Below, in pieces: positions 46,236-55,260 of a stretch of DNA of 64,000 bases. A program made the translations under genes and the position numbers. The notes under the pieces are model-generated. The model ran no database searches. It saw nothing but the letters and a program-made list of their open reading frames with translations, and was not told the origin of the DNA. Each line of letters opens with the position of its first letter. Within the stretch, counting starts at the first letter, position 1. The DNA comes from JAWXCB01 sp034440455. GTDB taxonomy: Bacteria; Bacteroidota; Bacteroidia; Chitinophagales; CAIOSU01. The stretch lies in NCBI GenBank assembly GCA_034440455.1, contig JAWXCB010000002.1, positions 17,876-81,875 of the forward strand. The letters run 5' to 3'.

Positions 46236-47702
46236 TTCAGTTGTATTTTTCATCATCTGCACGAAAAAATTCACCGACTCTTTATATGCTGCAATTGAAA
46301 TCCGCTCATCGGTTCCATGGATGCGCTTCAGGTCGCTGTCGTGCAGGCGGGTTGGCTGAAATCGGTAAATGTTTTTCGTGAGGTCGTTGAAATGCTTGGT
46401 ATCTGTGCTGCCCACATCAAGGAAAGGCGCAGCAATCGCATCAGGAAAAATTTGTGAAACCGTTTTTTGCAGCATCAAAAAATTCTTGTCATTTACATCG
46501 GAAACCGGTGAGGCTTCAAAAATTTCATGTGCGTTTGAATGCCCGATTTTCACACGGTCATCATTGATGATTTTTGCCAACCGCTCATGCGCAGCATCCG
46601 CTTTATCGCCCGGCATGAGCCGGTGGTTGACAATTGCTCTTGCTTTAACCGGCAGCACATTTTCCTTTTCTCCACCCTGAATAATTGTAACGGCAGTAGT
46701 GGTGTGCATGGTGGCGCGCGTAGAATTTTTCGCATCCAATTCTTTTTTTATCAGGGAACTGAAAAGCCAACTGTTCGCAAATACCATCTTGAGCGGAAAA
46801 TTCATTTCGGGACCGATATACTGGAAAATCTTTCCTCCCACTCCTTCCAGCTCAAGCGGATAAGGATTTTTCTCGATTTTCTCAATCGCTGCACTAAGAA
46901 TACCGATTGCCGATTCCTTTGATGGCATAGACGAATGTCCGCCCTGCGTCTCGACAGTCAGTTCAAGACTGACATAGCCTTTTTCAGCGATTCCGATAAT
47001 CGCTACGGGCACAGATTCGTCAACACCCGGCACGGCTCCATGCAACACCAACCCGCCCTCATCCATGATAAATTCAGGAAGGATGTTGTTCTCTTTCAAA
47101 TAGTTTGCGATTTCTTTTGCGCCATACTCACCGCCAATTTCTTCATCATGCCCAAAAGCAAAAAGGATTGCGCGTTGGGGCTGGAAACCTTGTTTCAGGA
47201 GGATTTCAGCAGCTTCTAACAAACCCATAAGCTGACATTTCACATCAATCGCTCCGCGCCCGAACACAAAGCCTGAATCAATTTTTCCGTCAAAGGGGGA
47301 ATAGCGCCAATCGTTAATTGAAAGCGGATCAACCGGTACGACATCCTGATGCGCCATGAACAAGGCAGGTTTCAAAGTTGTATCTGTTCCCTGCCATTTG
47401 TAAAGGAGGCTGTATTTATTGATAAGTCTTTTTTCAAGAATAGAATCAACAAGTGGAAAGGAATTTTTCAGGTGTGTATGAAACGCGAAGAAAACCGAGT
47501 CATTAAATTTTGTCGAATCCTGCCACGAAATAGTTGCAATGCGGAGCGATTGGGCAAACCGTTCGATGGCATCATCACCAATTGCAACATGCGCGACTGG
47601 TTCAACCTTTATTTGGCGTGACTTAAAAGTAAAAGTTTTAAACAGTACAACCCCGAAGATAAGGAGCAGAAGCGCAAACAGGGAGAGAAAGAATTTTTTC
47701 AT
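46233..47702 (-). CDS. M20 family metallopeptidase, PM20D1-like
   Basis: A 489-residue M20 peptidase with an N-terminal membrane anchor or signal (FFLSLFALLLLIFGVVLF). Metal ligands: MAHQDVVPVD (H, D) at about residue 115, GRGAIDVK (D), FGHDEEIGGEYGA (catalytic E and ligand E) and a late H in DTKHF. The dimerisation domain starts at about GGHSSMPS. The subfamily resembles carboxypeptidase S/PM20D1, which hydrolyses or forms N-acyl amino acids. It overlaps the upstream glycosyltransferase by ATGA and is the last gene of a coupled three-gene unit. Confidence 0.9.
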   Translation of the reverse strand: MKKFFLSLFALLLLIFGVVLFKTFTFKSRQIKVEPVAHVAIGDDAIERFAQSLRIATISWQDSTKFNDSVFFAFHTHLKNSFPLVDSILEKRLINKYSLLYKWQGTDTTLKPALFMAHQDVVPVDPLSINDWRYSPFDGKIDSGFVFGRGAIDVKCQLMGLLEAAEILLKQGFQPQRAILFAFGHDEEIGGEYGAKEIANYLKENNILPEFIMDEGGLVLHGAVPGVDESVPVAIIGIAEKGYVSLELTVETQGGHSSMPSKESAIGILSAAIEKIEKNPYPLELEGVGGKIFQYIGPEMNFPLKMVFANSWLFSSLIKKELDAKNSTRATMHTTTAVTIIQGGEKENVLPVKARAIVNHRLMPGDKADAAHERLAKIINDDRVKIGHSNAHEIFEASPVSDVNDKNFLMLQKTVSQIFPDAIAAPFLDVGSTDTKHFNDLTKNIYRFQPTRLHDSDLKRIHGTDERISIAAYKESVNFFVQMMKNTTE

Positions 47703-48847
47703 ACGCCTAAAGATAAAGATTTAGAATACGCCCTTCCTTTCCATGTATATTTATAAAACCTGCTCGCACTGCCCACAATCACTACATAAAGAATGTGCAT
47801 GACCTGCGCAGGCAAAACAGACCAAATCAAATTTCTCTTTCCGAAAAAAGAACATCCGCTCCAAAGCAAAGGCAGTTCAACAGCTGTTTTTATCAGGAAT
47901 GAAGTTCCGGCAACGAGCCAAAGCTCATGGAGAAAAAAACCTGAAATGAGATTAATGAGAATGGAGAGATTAAACAGCCAGGAGCACACTAGCACACCCG
48001 ATACTTTCCAATCAGGAAATGCCGTGCCTTTTGAAAGCCAGCGCAACCGCTGCTGAAATAATCCGGCAACTGTTTTTTCAGTTTGAGTAGAAACAACAGC
48101 CTTTTTCGATTTAAGGAAATGAACTCCACCGGGATACTGCTTTGCAATCTTCATCATGAGCATCACATCATCACCGCTTGGCTGTTTATCAATTCCGGTA
48201 AATCCTCCGACTTCTTCAAAAACTTTTTTTTCATAAGCAAGATTAGCTCCGTTGCACATGTTGGGAAATCCGTTCGTGATTGCGCCTGCCGTGATTGCCA
48301 TCATGCCGCATAAATCAAGCGATTGCCATTTTTCAAGCCACGATTTTTCATCGCTGAAAGCAACAGGCGCGGCAATCATTTTCGGTTGAAACTTTTCATA
48401 GTAAGCAACAATCGTTGCAATCCATTTTTTTTCTGCAACACAATCCGCATCAGTGGTGGTGATAAGTTCTCCTATTGCATGATTTATTCCCATTTCGATT
48501 GCAGCTTTTTTACCAATACCTGAGTTGAAAATATATTTTAATGGTACAGTCTGGACACCTCTCTCCTTTGGAGAGGGGGCGGGGGTGAGGCTTGGTTCCG
48601 AGTGGTCATCAATCACAATGATTTCATACAACTCCTTTGGATAATCCTGTTGCAGCAGCGACAAAATGCAATTGCCGATATGCTCCTCTTCATTTCTCGC
48701 AGCGATGATCACGCTGACTTTTGTTTTAGGCTTGAATTTATCATCAACCGAATAATCCTGTGTGCGTTTCCAGCCGATAAAATAAAAAAGCATCAGCGCA
48801 GAGTAGCCGACCAGCAGAACAACTGATATTGCAACCCAGAAAATCAA
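47699..48847 (-). CDS. Membrane glycosyltransferase family 2, interrupted in frame by a REP-like element
   Basis: A 382-residue GT2 enzyme with an N-terminal helix (about 2-24), a GT-A domain and about three to four C-terminal helices (about 275-370). Motifs: VSVIIAARNEEEHIGNCI, EIIVIDDHS, TTTDADC (DxD), SGDDVMLMM and QRLRWLSKG (QxxRW), as in processive cellulose-synthase-like transferases. Just after DDHS the protein carries a foreign stretch, SLTPAPSPKERG (about residues 85-97), encoded by a repeat element. The start is TTG 48847, overlapping the upstream stop (TTGA); the next ATG is at codon 19. The sugar and acceptor are unknown. Confidence 0.88.
   Translation of the reverse strand: MIFWVAISVVLLVGYSALMLFYFIGWKRTQDYSVDDKFKPKTKVSVIIAARNEEEHIGNCILSLLQQDYPKELYEIIVIDDHSEPSLTPAPSPKERGVQTVPLKYIFNSGIGKKAAIEMGINHAIGELITTTDADCVAEKKWIATIVAYYEKFQPKMIAAPVAFSDEKSWLEKWQSLDLCGMMAITAGAITNGFPNMCNGANLAYEKKVFEEVGGFTGIDKQPSGDDVMLMMKIAKQYPGGVHFLKSKKAVVSTQTEKTVAGLFQQRLRWLSKGTAFPDWKVSGVLVCSWLFNLSILINLISGFFLHELWLVAGTSFLIKTAVELPLLWSGCSFFGKRNLIWSVLPAQVMHILYVVIVGSASRFYKYTWKGRAYSKSLSLGV
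48558..48594. repeat. REP-like element inserted in frame in the glycosyltransferase
   Basis: About 37 bases reading CCTCTCTCCTTTGGAGAGG then GGGCGGGGGTGAGGCTTGG on the plus strand; the first half is a hairpin. The same family lies in the PorP 5' region (5488-5511) and in degraded form at 34444-34475. Its antisense translation in this gene's frame gives SLTPAPSPKERG. Confidence 0.75.
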
Positions 48848-49644
48848 TGAAGCAATTGATTGATAACAGGATTCAATCGTTCATCCACGATGAAGTGTCC
48901 GCCATCCAATAAAATCAATTCACATTGCGGCACAGCTTTTTTGAAACGGTGCGCATATTCAACAGGTAAAACTTTGTCGCGCTTTCCCCACAACAGATAA
49001 ACTTTCAGATGATTTTTTTCACTCGCGCTGCGCACACGTGTCAGATTCGTGCGGAATGTTTGCATCGAAAGCCAGATGTTGTAAATCCGATTGCGCCTGC
49101 GCTCTTCACCCAAATAGCTTTTCACATAGTCTGCAACGTATTTTTTTGTCAAACCGATTTTGCTGAATAGCTGCGTTGCGTTAATCAGGATTTCAGGATG
49201 CTTGAGCATTTGCTTGAATGCCGCATCGCCAAACCTGTTTGCTAAAACATCGCGGTAATATACGCGCTCGGAAATGCCATCGGGCGAGAGCAGAAATACT
49301 TCATTCAAAACCGGAGCCATATCTGCAATCAAAGACATCACAATTCTGCCGCCCATGCTAAAACCCATCAACGAAATTTTTTCAAACCCCTGCTGTTGCA
49401 TAAATTCCTTCAGCAGCGCAATCGTTTCCGCTTTCGTGCAGGCAACTTCTTCCTTCCATTCCGTTTTACCGTGATAGGCGAAGTCAACCGAATAAATCGT
49501 GTACTTGTGTCCGAAGGATTCTTTCACCGGGGCGAACATCTGCCCGTTTTGTCCAAAGCCGTGAAAAGCGATGAGCGGAAATTTTCCCGATCCGAAGAGA
49601 TAATAATTAAAACGGGAATTTTTATAATGAAAAGAGTGCTGCAA
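48844..49644 (-). CDS. Alpha/beta hydrolase
   Basis: A 266-residue alpha/beta-hydrolase-fold protein. The oxyanion-hole region HGFGQNGQMF is at about residue 28, the nucleophile elbow GFSMGG (serine) at about 95, the acid probably in LLWGKRDKVLP and the catalytic histidine in DGGHFIVDE near the end. A helical cap lies between about 125 and 205. The start is TTG 49644, because no ATG occurs before the fold. It overlaps the glycosyltransferase by 4 bases, so the product may act on the same (possibly lipid) pathway. The substrate is unknown. Confidence 0.85.
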   Translation of the reverse strand: MQHSFHYKNSRFNYYLFGSGKFPLIAFHGFGQNGQMFAPVKESFGHKYTIYSVDFAYHGKTEWKEEVACTKAETIALLKEFMQQQGFEKISLMGFSMGGRIVMSLIADMAPVLNEVFLLSPDGISERVYYRDVLANRFGDAAFKQMLKHPEILINATQLFSKIGLTKKYVADYVKSYLGEERRRNRIYNIWLSMQTFRTNLTRVRSASEKNHLKVYLLWGKRDKVLPVEYAHRFKKAVPQCELILLDGGHFIVDERLNPVINQLLH

Positions 49645-49718
49645 GTTTGAAGTGGCTATGTTAAAACGGAAAGCACAAATCTACAATCGTACAGCTTTCT
49701 TTTTTAAAATCAGAAACT

Positions 49719-51251
49719 TCACCTGAAACTTGCTGTGCTGTAGAGAATTCCCGCTTCTGCTTTTTCCCGCTTTGCAACCAAATCAATCAATGTCATTTGC
49801 GCATTGATATAGGAGGTTTCGCGGCTGTTGACGAGAAAGAGTGAACTTTCTCCTGCGTTCAGTAAAGTTTGTTCAGCATCAAGCAGTTTTCTGAAATCTT
49901 CCACAGTTTTTGCATACAATTCAATTTGCGCGCCCGTAGTGTTCCACTCATTCCAGTAAGACTTTGCCGTGTTCAGCAGCGCAAGACTTTCTTCGCTGCG
50001 CGTGAATTCCGTTTCGCGGATATAAAGTTTAGTCATTTGCAAGGCTCCTCGTTCTTTTCTCAAAAAAAGCGGCATACTAAACTGTGCGCCCCACTTGTAG
50101 TTGTAAATGGAATATTCCGTAAACGGATTTCCGTTCACAACTTCATTTATCGGATTGTAATTTAAGTTAAGCACTGGCTTCATGTTTTCCATTTTCAGCC
50201 TGCGCTCAATATCTAAGTGCGCGAGCTTGAAATTGTAGAGTTGCAATTTCGGATGGCTGTCAACGAGCGCTTCCACCTGTGCAAGAGAAAATTGTTGACG
50301 CTCTGTTTTCAGTGCGTTGCGATATGCTTCCGGCTCAGTGGCGCTGTCAAGTTCGAGCGGAATGGAGCCATTCATCCACAGATAAACAGAAAGCTGTAAG
50401 CCTGCATTTTGGAAATCGAGAATACCCTGCTGAAGACTGAGCTGGCGCATTTGTAACTGGATGGAAGCCTCCAGCGTGTCAATAGCGGGACGGTCGCCAA
50501 GCAGAGAGCTTTGTTTAATTGCTGTGAATCGCACAGACGCGAGCGTAAGAGCATTTTGATAAACTAATAAATTATTATACTTCAAAAACCAATTCCAGTA
50601 TGCATTTGCGGCTTCATAAAACAATTCATTCAGCAGCAATTCACGTTCGGCTTCGGTGGCTTGCTGATAAAGCTGCGCCTGCCGCAACGCAGCCCTGCGC
50701 TCGTCAATGAAAAGTCCCTGCCCGATGGGAACAGAAATACCTGCATACCACAAGCCCGAAGCGGTGTTGTTTTCAGGATTTAAATACAGTCCGTGATTTT
50801 CTTCGTAGCCCGCCTTCACTTCCACGCCAAACCATGTTGGGATTTTCAATCCGCCATTCACTAAGCTGTAGTATTGATTGTCGTCAAAATATTTTTGGCT
50901 CACATCTCCGAATACCTTCGGGTCAAATGCGCCTCTTGCGTTTAGCACCGCTGCGCGCCCTTTCTCCGTTTGCAACGCAGCCTGAAACGCAAGGGGGTGG
51001 TGTATTTTCACGCGCTCCATGAATTGCTCAAACGAAAAAACGGTTGTAGTATCCGTCTGGCTTTTTGCAGAATAAAAAGTCATTGATAATAATATCATAG
51101 GTAACGTCATTGCGAACGAGGCTTTGCGAGTGAAGCAATCCGCTAATAAATTCAACATGGGATTACTTCGGGAATGGCATCCGCGCTGGCTATCATTCCC
51201 TCGCAATGATGTTTTAACAACACGAAATAATATGTATAATAAATTTCTCAT
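49719..51251 (-). CDS. TolC-family outer-membrane efflux protein
   Basis: A TolC-family protein (510 residues from ATG 51251) that forms the outer-membrane channel of a type I-like exporter. Long coiled helices (about 80-500) show the family pattern (FDPKVFGDVSQKYFDD; SLALLNTAKSYWNEW; ESSLFLVNSRETSYINAQMTL). The ATG at 51251 overlaps the HlyD stop (TGATG), the ancestral coupled start. Residues about 14-49 come from a 105-base REP-like element that separates MRNLLYILF from the second hydrophobic stretch LPMILLSMTFYSAKSQ. An ATG inside the element (51110) gives a shorter start with a weak signal peptide. Confidence 0.88.
   Translation of the reverse strand: MRNLLYILFRVVKTSLRGNDSQRGCHSRSNPMLNLLADCFTRKASFAMTLPMILLSMTFYSAKSQTDTTTVFSFEQFMERVKIHHPLAFQAALQTEKGRAAVLNARGAFDPKVFGDVSQKYFDDNQYYSLVNGGLKIPTWFGVEVKAGYEENHGLYLNPENNTASGLWYAGISVPIGQGLFIDERRAALRQAQLYQQATEAERELLLNELFYEAANAYWNWFLKYNNLLVYQNALTLASVRFTAIKQSSLLGDRPAIDTLEASIQLQMRQLSLQQGILDFQNAGLQLSVYLWMNGSIPLELDSATEPEAYRNALKTERQQFSLAQVEALVDSHPKLQLYNFKLAHLDIERRLKMENMKPVLNLNYNPINEVVNGNPFTEYSIYNYKWGAQFSMPLFLRKERGALQMTKLYIRETEFTRSEESLALLNTAKSYWNEWNTTGAQIELYAKTVEDFRKLLDAEQTLLNAGESSLFLVNSRETSYINAQMTLIDLVAKREKAEAGILYSTASFR
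51106..51210. repeat. REP-like element inside the TolC signal-peptide region
   Basis: The left end is GTCATTGCGA (51106-51115) and the right end TCGCAATGAT (51201-51210), inverses of each other with one mismatch. At 105 bases (35 codons) it preserves the reading frame. It is of the same type as 19283-19395. Confidence 0.75.
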
Positions 51252-52606
51252 CAGCGGTTCTCTTTCATTTCATTTTTAGTTTGCACCGGAATGTAATAAT
51301 CAGGCGGAAAGCCATTGACTTGGCGCCACAACTCATACCAGATAGGCACGTCTTTCAGCAGCGCCATGTTGTTTGTTCCCGCTCCTACGCGCAGCGCTTC
51401 GGGCCACGTATGGTCATTCGGGTCAGGAACTGTCAGCACTCGGAATTTCCCGTTTTCGCTGATGAAATTATCAATCGCGAATACCAAACCTCCATAAGTG
51501 CCGTGACTCACGTTGGGCCACCCGGAAAACACCACTGCGGGCCATCCATCAAATTGGATGCGCACGGGGCTGCCTTTTTTTAGGAGCGGCAAATCAATTG
51601 GGCTCACATACATCTCAACTGCCAAATCATATTCAGCGGGCATGATACTGATGATTTCCGCGCCTTCTTTTATTGTTTCTCCGATGCCTGTTTGTATCGC
51701 CTTGGTGATATGGCCATCCTGAGGGGCGGTGATATAATAAAAGCCTGAACGCACCGAGTAATTCATGTATTGATTTTGCATCTTAGTAACAATAGCTTCT
51801 GAATCGTAAAGGGAAGAAAGTGCGGTATATTTTTCTGATTCCGCCTTAGAAATTTTATCGCGGAATTCTGCTTCAATGCTTGTCAGTTCGATGCGCGCAT
51901 TAATCACTTCATTTGCAGAAGTGAGTAGCTTATTTTCCTGTGCGATTTTTTTCGCTTCTGCTTCCTGCATTTTCAGCTTGCGGCTTTCGAGGTCGGTAAG
52001 CGATTTCAACCCTTCCTTGAACATTTGCTCGCCACGTTTGAATTGCTCCCGGGCAATTTCCAAATTAATCACAACAGCCGTTAAATCCATGCTGTCGCTT
52101 TGCACTTTGAGGTTGGCTTGCAGCAGCATGTTTTTCGCTTGTTCTAATTTCAGCACGCGTGTTTGTAGCAGTGCGTCAATCTGGCTGTCAAGCGCCTTCA
52201 CTTTTTCAATGTAGGAATCCACCGTTAGTTCCTTTGATTTGATTTGCTGCTCGGTGCGTAGCAGGAGGTTAGGGTCAAAGTATTCATCCTTGACTTCAGA
52301 GATGAATAGAATTGTGTCCCCTCTTTTTACAAAATCGCCTTCCTGCACATACCATTTTTCAATGCGCCCAGCGATGATGGAGTGGATCGTTTGCGGACGC
52401 TGGTCAGGGCGCAGCGCAGTTACAAAGCCGCGTGAGCGGATGTTTTGTGTCCATGGTAAAAATACCGCGAGAAACAGCATTACTGAAATTCCGGTGAGTA
52501 CACGCAGCAATGTTTTACTCGTCTGGCGATTCTCCACCAGATTGAGCGCAAGAAATTTTTTGTCCTCGAAATGTTCTTTTATGGTGCTGGAAGTAATGTT
52601 CAGCAT
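51251..52606 (-). CDS. HlyD-family periplasmic adaptor subunit
   Basis: A 451-residue membrane-fusion protein. One N-terminal helix (about 33-52, LLRVLTGISVMLFLAVFLPW) is followed by a lipoyl half (about 75-105, GRIEKWYVQEGDFVKRGDTI), a long alpha-helical hairpin (about 110-285), the second lipoyl half (YYITAPQDGHITKAIQTGIG) and a beta-barrel (LLKKGSPVRIQFDGWP). It links the inner-membrane ABC exporter encoded 16 bases upstream to TolC, whose start overlaps its stop. Confidence 0.92.
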   Translation of the reverse strand: MLNITSSTIKEHFEDKKFLALNLVENRQTSKTLLRVLTGISVMLFLAVFLPWTQNIRSRGFVTALRPDQRPQTIHSIIAGRIEKWYVQEGDFVKRGDTILFISEVKDEYFDPNLLLRTEQQIKSKELTVDSYIEKVKALDSQIDALLQTRVLKLEQAKNMLLQANLKVQSDSMDLTAVVINLEIAREQFKRGEQMFKEGLKSLTDLESRKLKMQEAEAKKIAQENKLLTSANEVINARIELTSIEAEFRDKISKAESEKYTALSSLYDSEAIVTKMQNQYMNYSVRSGFYYITAPQDGHITKAIQTGIGETIKEGAEIISIMPAEYDLAVEMYVSPIDLPLLKKGSPVRIQFDGWPAVVFSGWPNVSHGTYGGLVFAIDNFISENGKFRVLTVPDPNDHTWPEALRVGAGTNNMALLKDVPIWYELWRQVNGFPPDYYIPVQTKNEMKENR

Positions 52607-52622
52607 GGCGGGTGAGACGTTT

Positions 52623-54311
52623 TCATTTTATTAGCCATTGTGAAATTTTTCCGTCTTCCATCTGGGCAACTTTATTGCATCGTCCTGCCATATGAGGGTC
52701 ATCTGACACAGCTACGAGTGTCCACTGGCTGTCATTCGATGTAAGAAAGTTAATAATCTGTTTTCGCTCTCGCTCCTCCACATGGTCAAGTGCGTCCTCC
52801 AGCAGGAGCAGTTTCGGGCGGTCGGCAATAGAGCGGGCTAACAGCATTTTCTGCACGATGCTGCGCGGCAACTTCCTTCCTTCAGGGTCAAGCGGTGTAT
52901 TATACCCCTGTGGAAGTTGGCGGATGAAATCGCCCAATCCGATGTGCTCCACCGCCCACTGCACATTTTCAAATGTTGCGCGCTCGCGCGTCAGCGCGAT
53001 GTTTTCCAGGACTGTGCCATTAAACAACTGCTCCTGTGAGAGGCAATAGCCGATGGATGCGTACAGCGACTCCAGCGAATAATTTCCTGCCGGCATCCCA
53101 TTGTAGGTAATACTTCCGCTTTGCACTTTGTACAGCCCAGCGAGAACATTCAGCAGCGTGGATTTGCCGGAGCCATTTTGCCCCGTGATGCACACTTTGT
53201 CCCCTTTTTCGCAGCGCAGGTCAAGCCCTTTGAGGGTAAATATTTTGTATTGCGGATAAGAAAAATACGCTTGGTTCAACTCCACCTCCATGCCCGCATC
53301 ATCAAAGCCAGGCATACAGGCTTCGCCCTTATCACTATCCAATTCCATGTCGGTGACTTCACCGATTTTTTCCAGCGAAGTGAGTACATCATAAATCACC
53401 TCCATGCTCACAATCAGTTTTTCCACCGATGACAGCACCATCAGGATGATGATTTCAGCCGCTACGAATTGCCCGATGTTCATCTGCTGCTGCATCACAA
53501 GGATGCCACCTATCAGTAGCAAGCCTGTTGCGACTATCACTTTAAAGGCTACCAGCAACCCGTATTGCCTGATAAGCACATTGAAATGAGTTTCACGAGC
53601 TTTAAGATAACTCAGCGCAAGGCTGTCGGCACGTTGTAGCGGGAAATCTGTTTTGCCCGCCATCTTGAAGGTGATGTTGGCGCGCGCCAACTCTTCCAGC
53701 CAGTGCGCCATCTGATATTTATATTTCGATTCTTCGAGGCTTGTAGTTAATCCCGCTTTTCCTGTGAAGCGAAAAACGGCATACAAGAGCGCCAGCAGCA
53801 CGAAGCTGAACAGGATGAAAAACGGGTGATAGAGCGAAAGCAGAATTAATCCAAAAAATACTTGCAAGGATGCTGTAGAGAAATCAATTAAAATTTTCGA
53901 CAAACCTTTTTGCACCGACATCGTGTCAAAAAAGCGGTTCATCAGTTCAGGCACGTAGTGCTTGTAGAGTGCCTCTAGACGGATGCGCGGAATGCGATAG
54001 GCAAATTCAAATGCCGCCCGCGTAAAAATTTTTTGCTGGATATTTTCTGTGATGCGCAATTGAAAAATCTGCAATACGCCCGTGAGTGCAACTCCCATTA
54101 TTACAAAAACTACAAGCACAATCCATGAAGTGCTGATTTGCCCGCCCTGGATAAGATTCACAATCGCCTGAATGCCGAGCGGAAGTGACAGGTAAATCAA
54201 TCCGTTGAAAATTGCATAAGCGTACACCTGTAGAATTTCTTTTTGATTGGGCTTCAGCAACATCCAGAAGCGTTGCACGGGCGTCAATGCAGATGTAGTC
54301 GGAGCATCCAT
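52623..54311 (-). CDS. ABC exporter (fused membrane and nucleotide-binding domains) with atypical ATPase motifs
   Basis: A 562-residue HlyB-like exporter without an N-terminal C39 peptidase. The membrane domain (about 20-310) has six helices. The nucleotide-binding domain has a normal Walker A (GQNGSGKST), but the signature region reads KLPRSIVQK where LSGGQ is expected, the Walker B reads LLLLEDALDH (E-D rather than D-E) and the H-loop histidine is replaced (VAVSDDPH). These positions suggest slow or non-canonical ATP hydrolysis, possibly a family-wide trait. It is first in the operon ABC, HlyD, TolC; the exported substrate is unknown. Confidence 0.9.
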   Translation of the reverse strand: MDAPTTSALTPVQRFWMLLKPNQKEILQVYAYAIFNGLIYLSLPLGIQAIVNLIQGGQISTSWIVLVVFVIMGVALTGVLQIFQLRITENIQQKIFTRAAFEFAYRIPRIRLEALYKHYVPELMNRFFDTMSVQKGLSKILIDFSTASLQVFFGLILLSLYHPFFILFSFVLLALLYAVFRFTGKAGLTTSLEESKYKYQMAHWLEELARANITFKMAGKTDFPLQRADSLALSYLKARETHFNVLIRQYGLLVAFKVIVATGLLLIGGILVMQQQMNIGQFVAAEIIILMVLSSVEKLIVSMEVIYDVLTSLEKIGEVTDMELDSDKGEACMPGFDDAGMEVELNQAYFSYPQYKIFTLKGLDLRCEKGDKVCITGQNGSGKSTLLNVLAGLYKVQSGSITYNGMPAGNYSLESLYASIGYCLSQEQLFNGTVLENIALTRERATFENVQWAVEHIGLGDFIRQLPQGYNTPLDPEGRKLPRSIVQKMLLARSIADRPKLLLLEDALDHVEERERKQIINFLTSNDSQWTLVAVSDDPHMAGRCNKVAQMEDGKISQWLIK

Positions 54312-54414
54312 GCGTCAGTTTTTGATAGTTTTAAAAACCTTATCTGTGTTGAAGTATGAGAGTATTATTCAGTATTCTATTAGTTGGAATCATGCCTTTT
54401 GCTTTCTAATTCGT

Positions 54415-54520
54415 TTAAACTTTTTCAATGGTTGTTACCAACCTTTCAGCTTGTTCCCAGTTCATGTTAACAATCGGAAGTGCATGAAATTCAATTCAGG
54501 CGTATCGGGAACTCGACCTT
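54415..54520 (-). pseudogene. 3' fragment of a CutA-like gene
   Basis: The minus strand encodes HALPIVNMNWEQAERLV then TTIEKV and a stop (54415-54417), nearly identical to the last 26 residues of the CutA-like protein at 56088-56402. Upstream the similarity continues for about 25 more bases but out of frame, and then ends at the LRR gene stop. It is a truncated duplicate. The rest of the stretch 54312-54414 shows nothing recognisable. Confidence 0.75.
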
Positions 54521-55169
54521 AAAGCGTAATCTTAATTCCTAAATTTTGGTTTAGAATATCTTGATTGGGAAGCATTAACATGTTATCGTGAAAATATAAA
54601 TACCTTAAATTTGTTAGACGTTTTATTTCTTTTGGTAATTGTTTGAACTGATTGTTATTAAGGTATAATGATTCCACCTGATTTAGTTTGTAAATATTCT
54701 TGGGTAAAACTTTTAAACCATCGTTTTCGAGGTGAAGTGATTTCAGGTTAGGCAATTTACTTAAAACAGGAATGCTTTTTTGTAATTGGAAGTATTTATC
54801 ATCATTCAAATACAATTCTTGTAAATTTATTAGATTACTAAAAGTTAATGGTAATATTTTAAAATCGTTTCCGCTCAAATCAAGCACTTTAAGGTTTTTT
54901 AGATTGCCAATACCTGACGGTATTTGTTTGAGGTGATCGTTCTTTAAACTTAAGTATTGAAGGTTTGTAAATTTTGACCAAATAGTATCAGAGATTTGCA
55001 AATTTTGATTGCTCAAATTTAGCCTAAAAACATTTTCAGGGTTTCGTAGCGCTTCTTCTAAATTAAAGAATTCCTTGCCAAGATGCGTAGAGTCTCCAGT
55101 AGATTGTGCTTTTACTCTTTGAAATAGAAAAGCAAAAAACAATAGGAGTAGTATTGAATACTTTATCAT
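54519..55169 (-). CDS. Leucine-rich-repeat protein, secreted
   Basis: A 216-residue protein with a signal peptide (MIKYSILLLLFFAFLFQRVKAQ) and about six to seven leucine-rich repeats of 22-23 residues from residue 48 on, of the pattern L..L.L..N.L..LP..I..L. The repeats form a small solenoid that typically binds proteins. No cell-wall or T9SS sorting domain is present. The gene is clearly AT-richer than the T1SS operon to its left. Confidence 0.85.
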   Translation of the reverse strand: MIKYSILLLLFFAFLFQRVKAQSTGDSTHLGKEFFNLEEALRNPENVFRLNLSNQNLQISDTIWSKFTNLQYLSLKNDHLKQIPSGIGNLKNLKVLDLSGNDFKILPLTFSNLINLQELYLNDDKYFQLQKSIPVLSKLPNLKSLHLENDGLKVLPKNIYKLNQVESLYLNNNQFKQLPKEIKRLTNLRYLYFHDNMLMLPNQDILNQNLGIKITL

Positions 55170-55260
55170 TTTTTGATATTTATGATAAATGATGTTTTTA
55201 TTTTAATTGTTAATAATTAAATAGAAAGGCTACAAATTTTAATTGCAGCCTTTCTGAATT

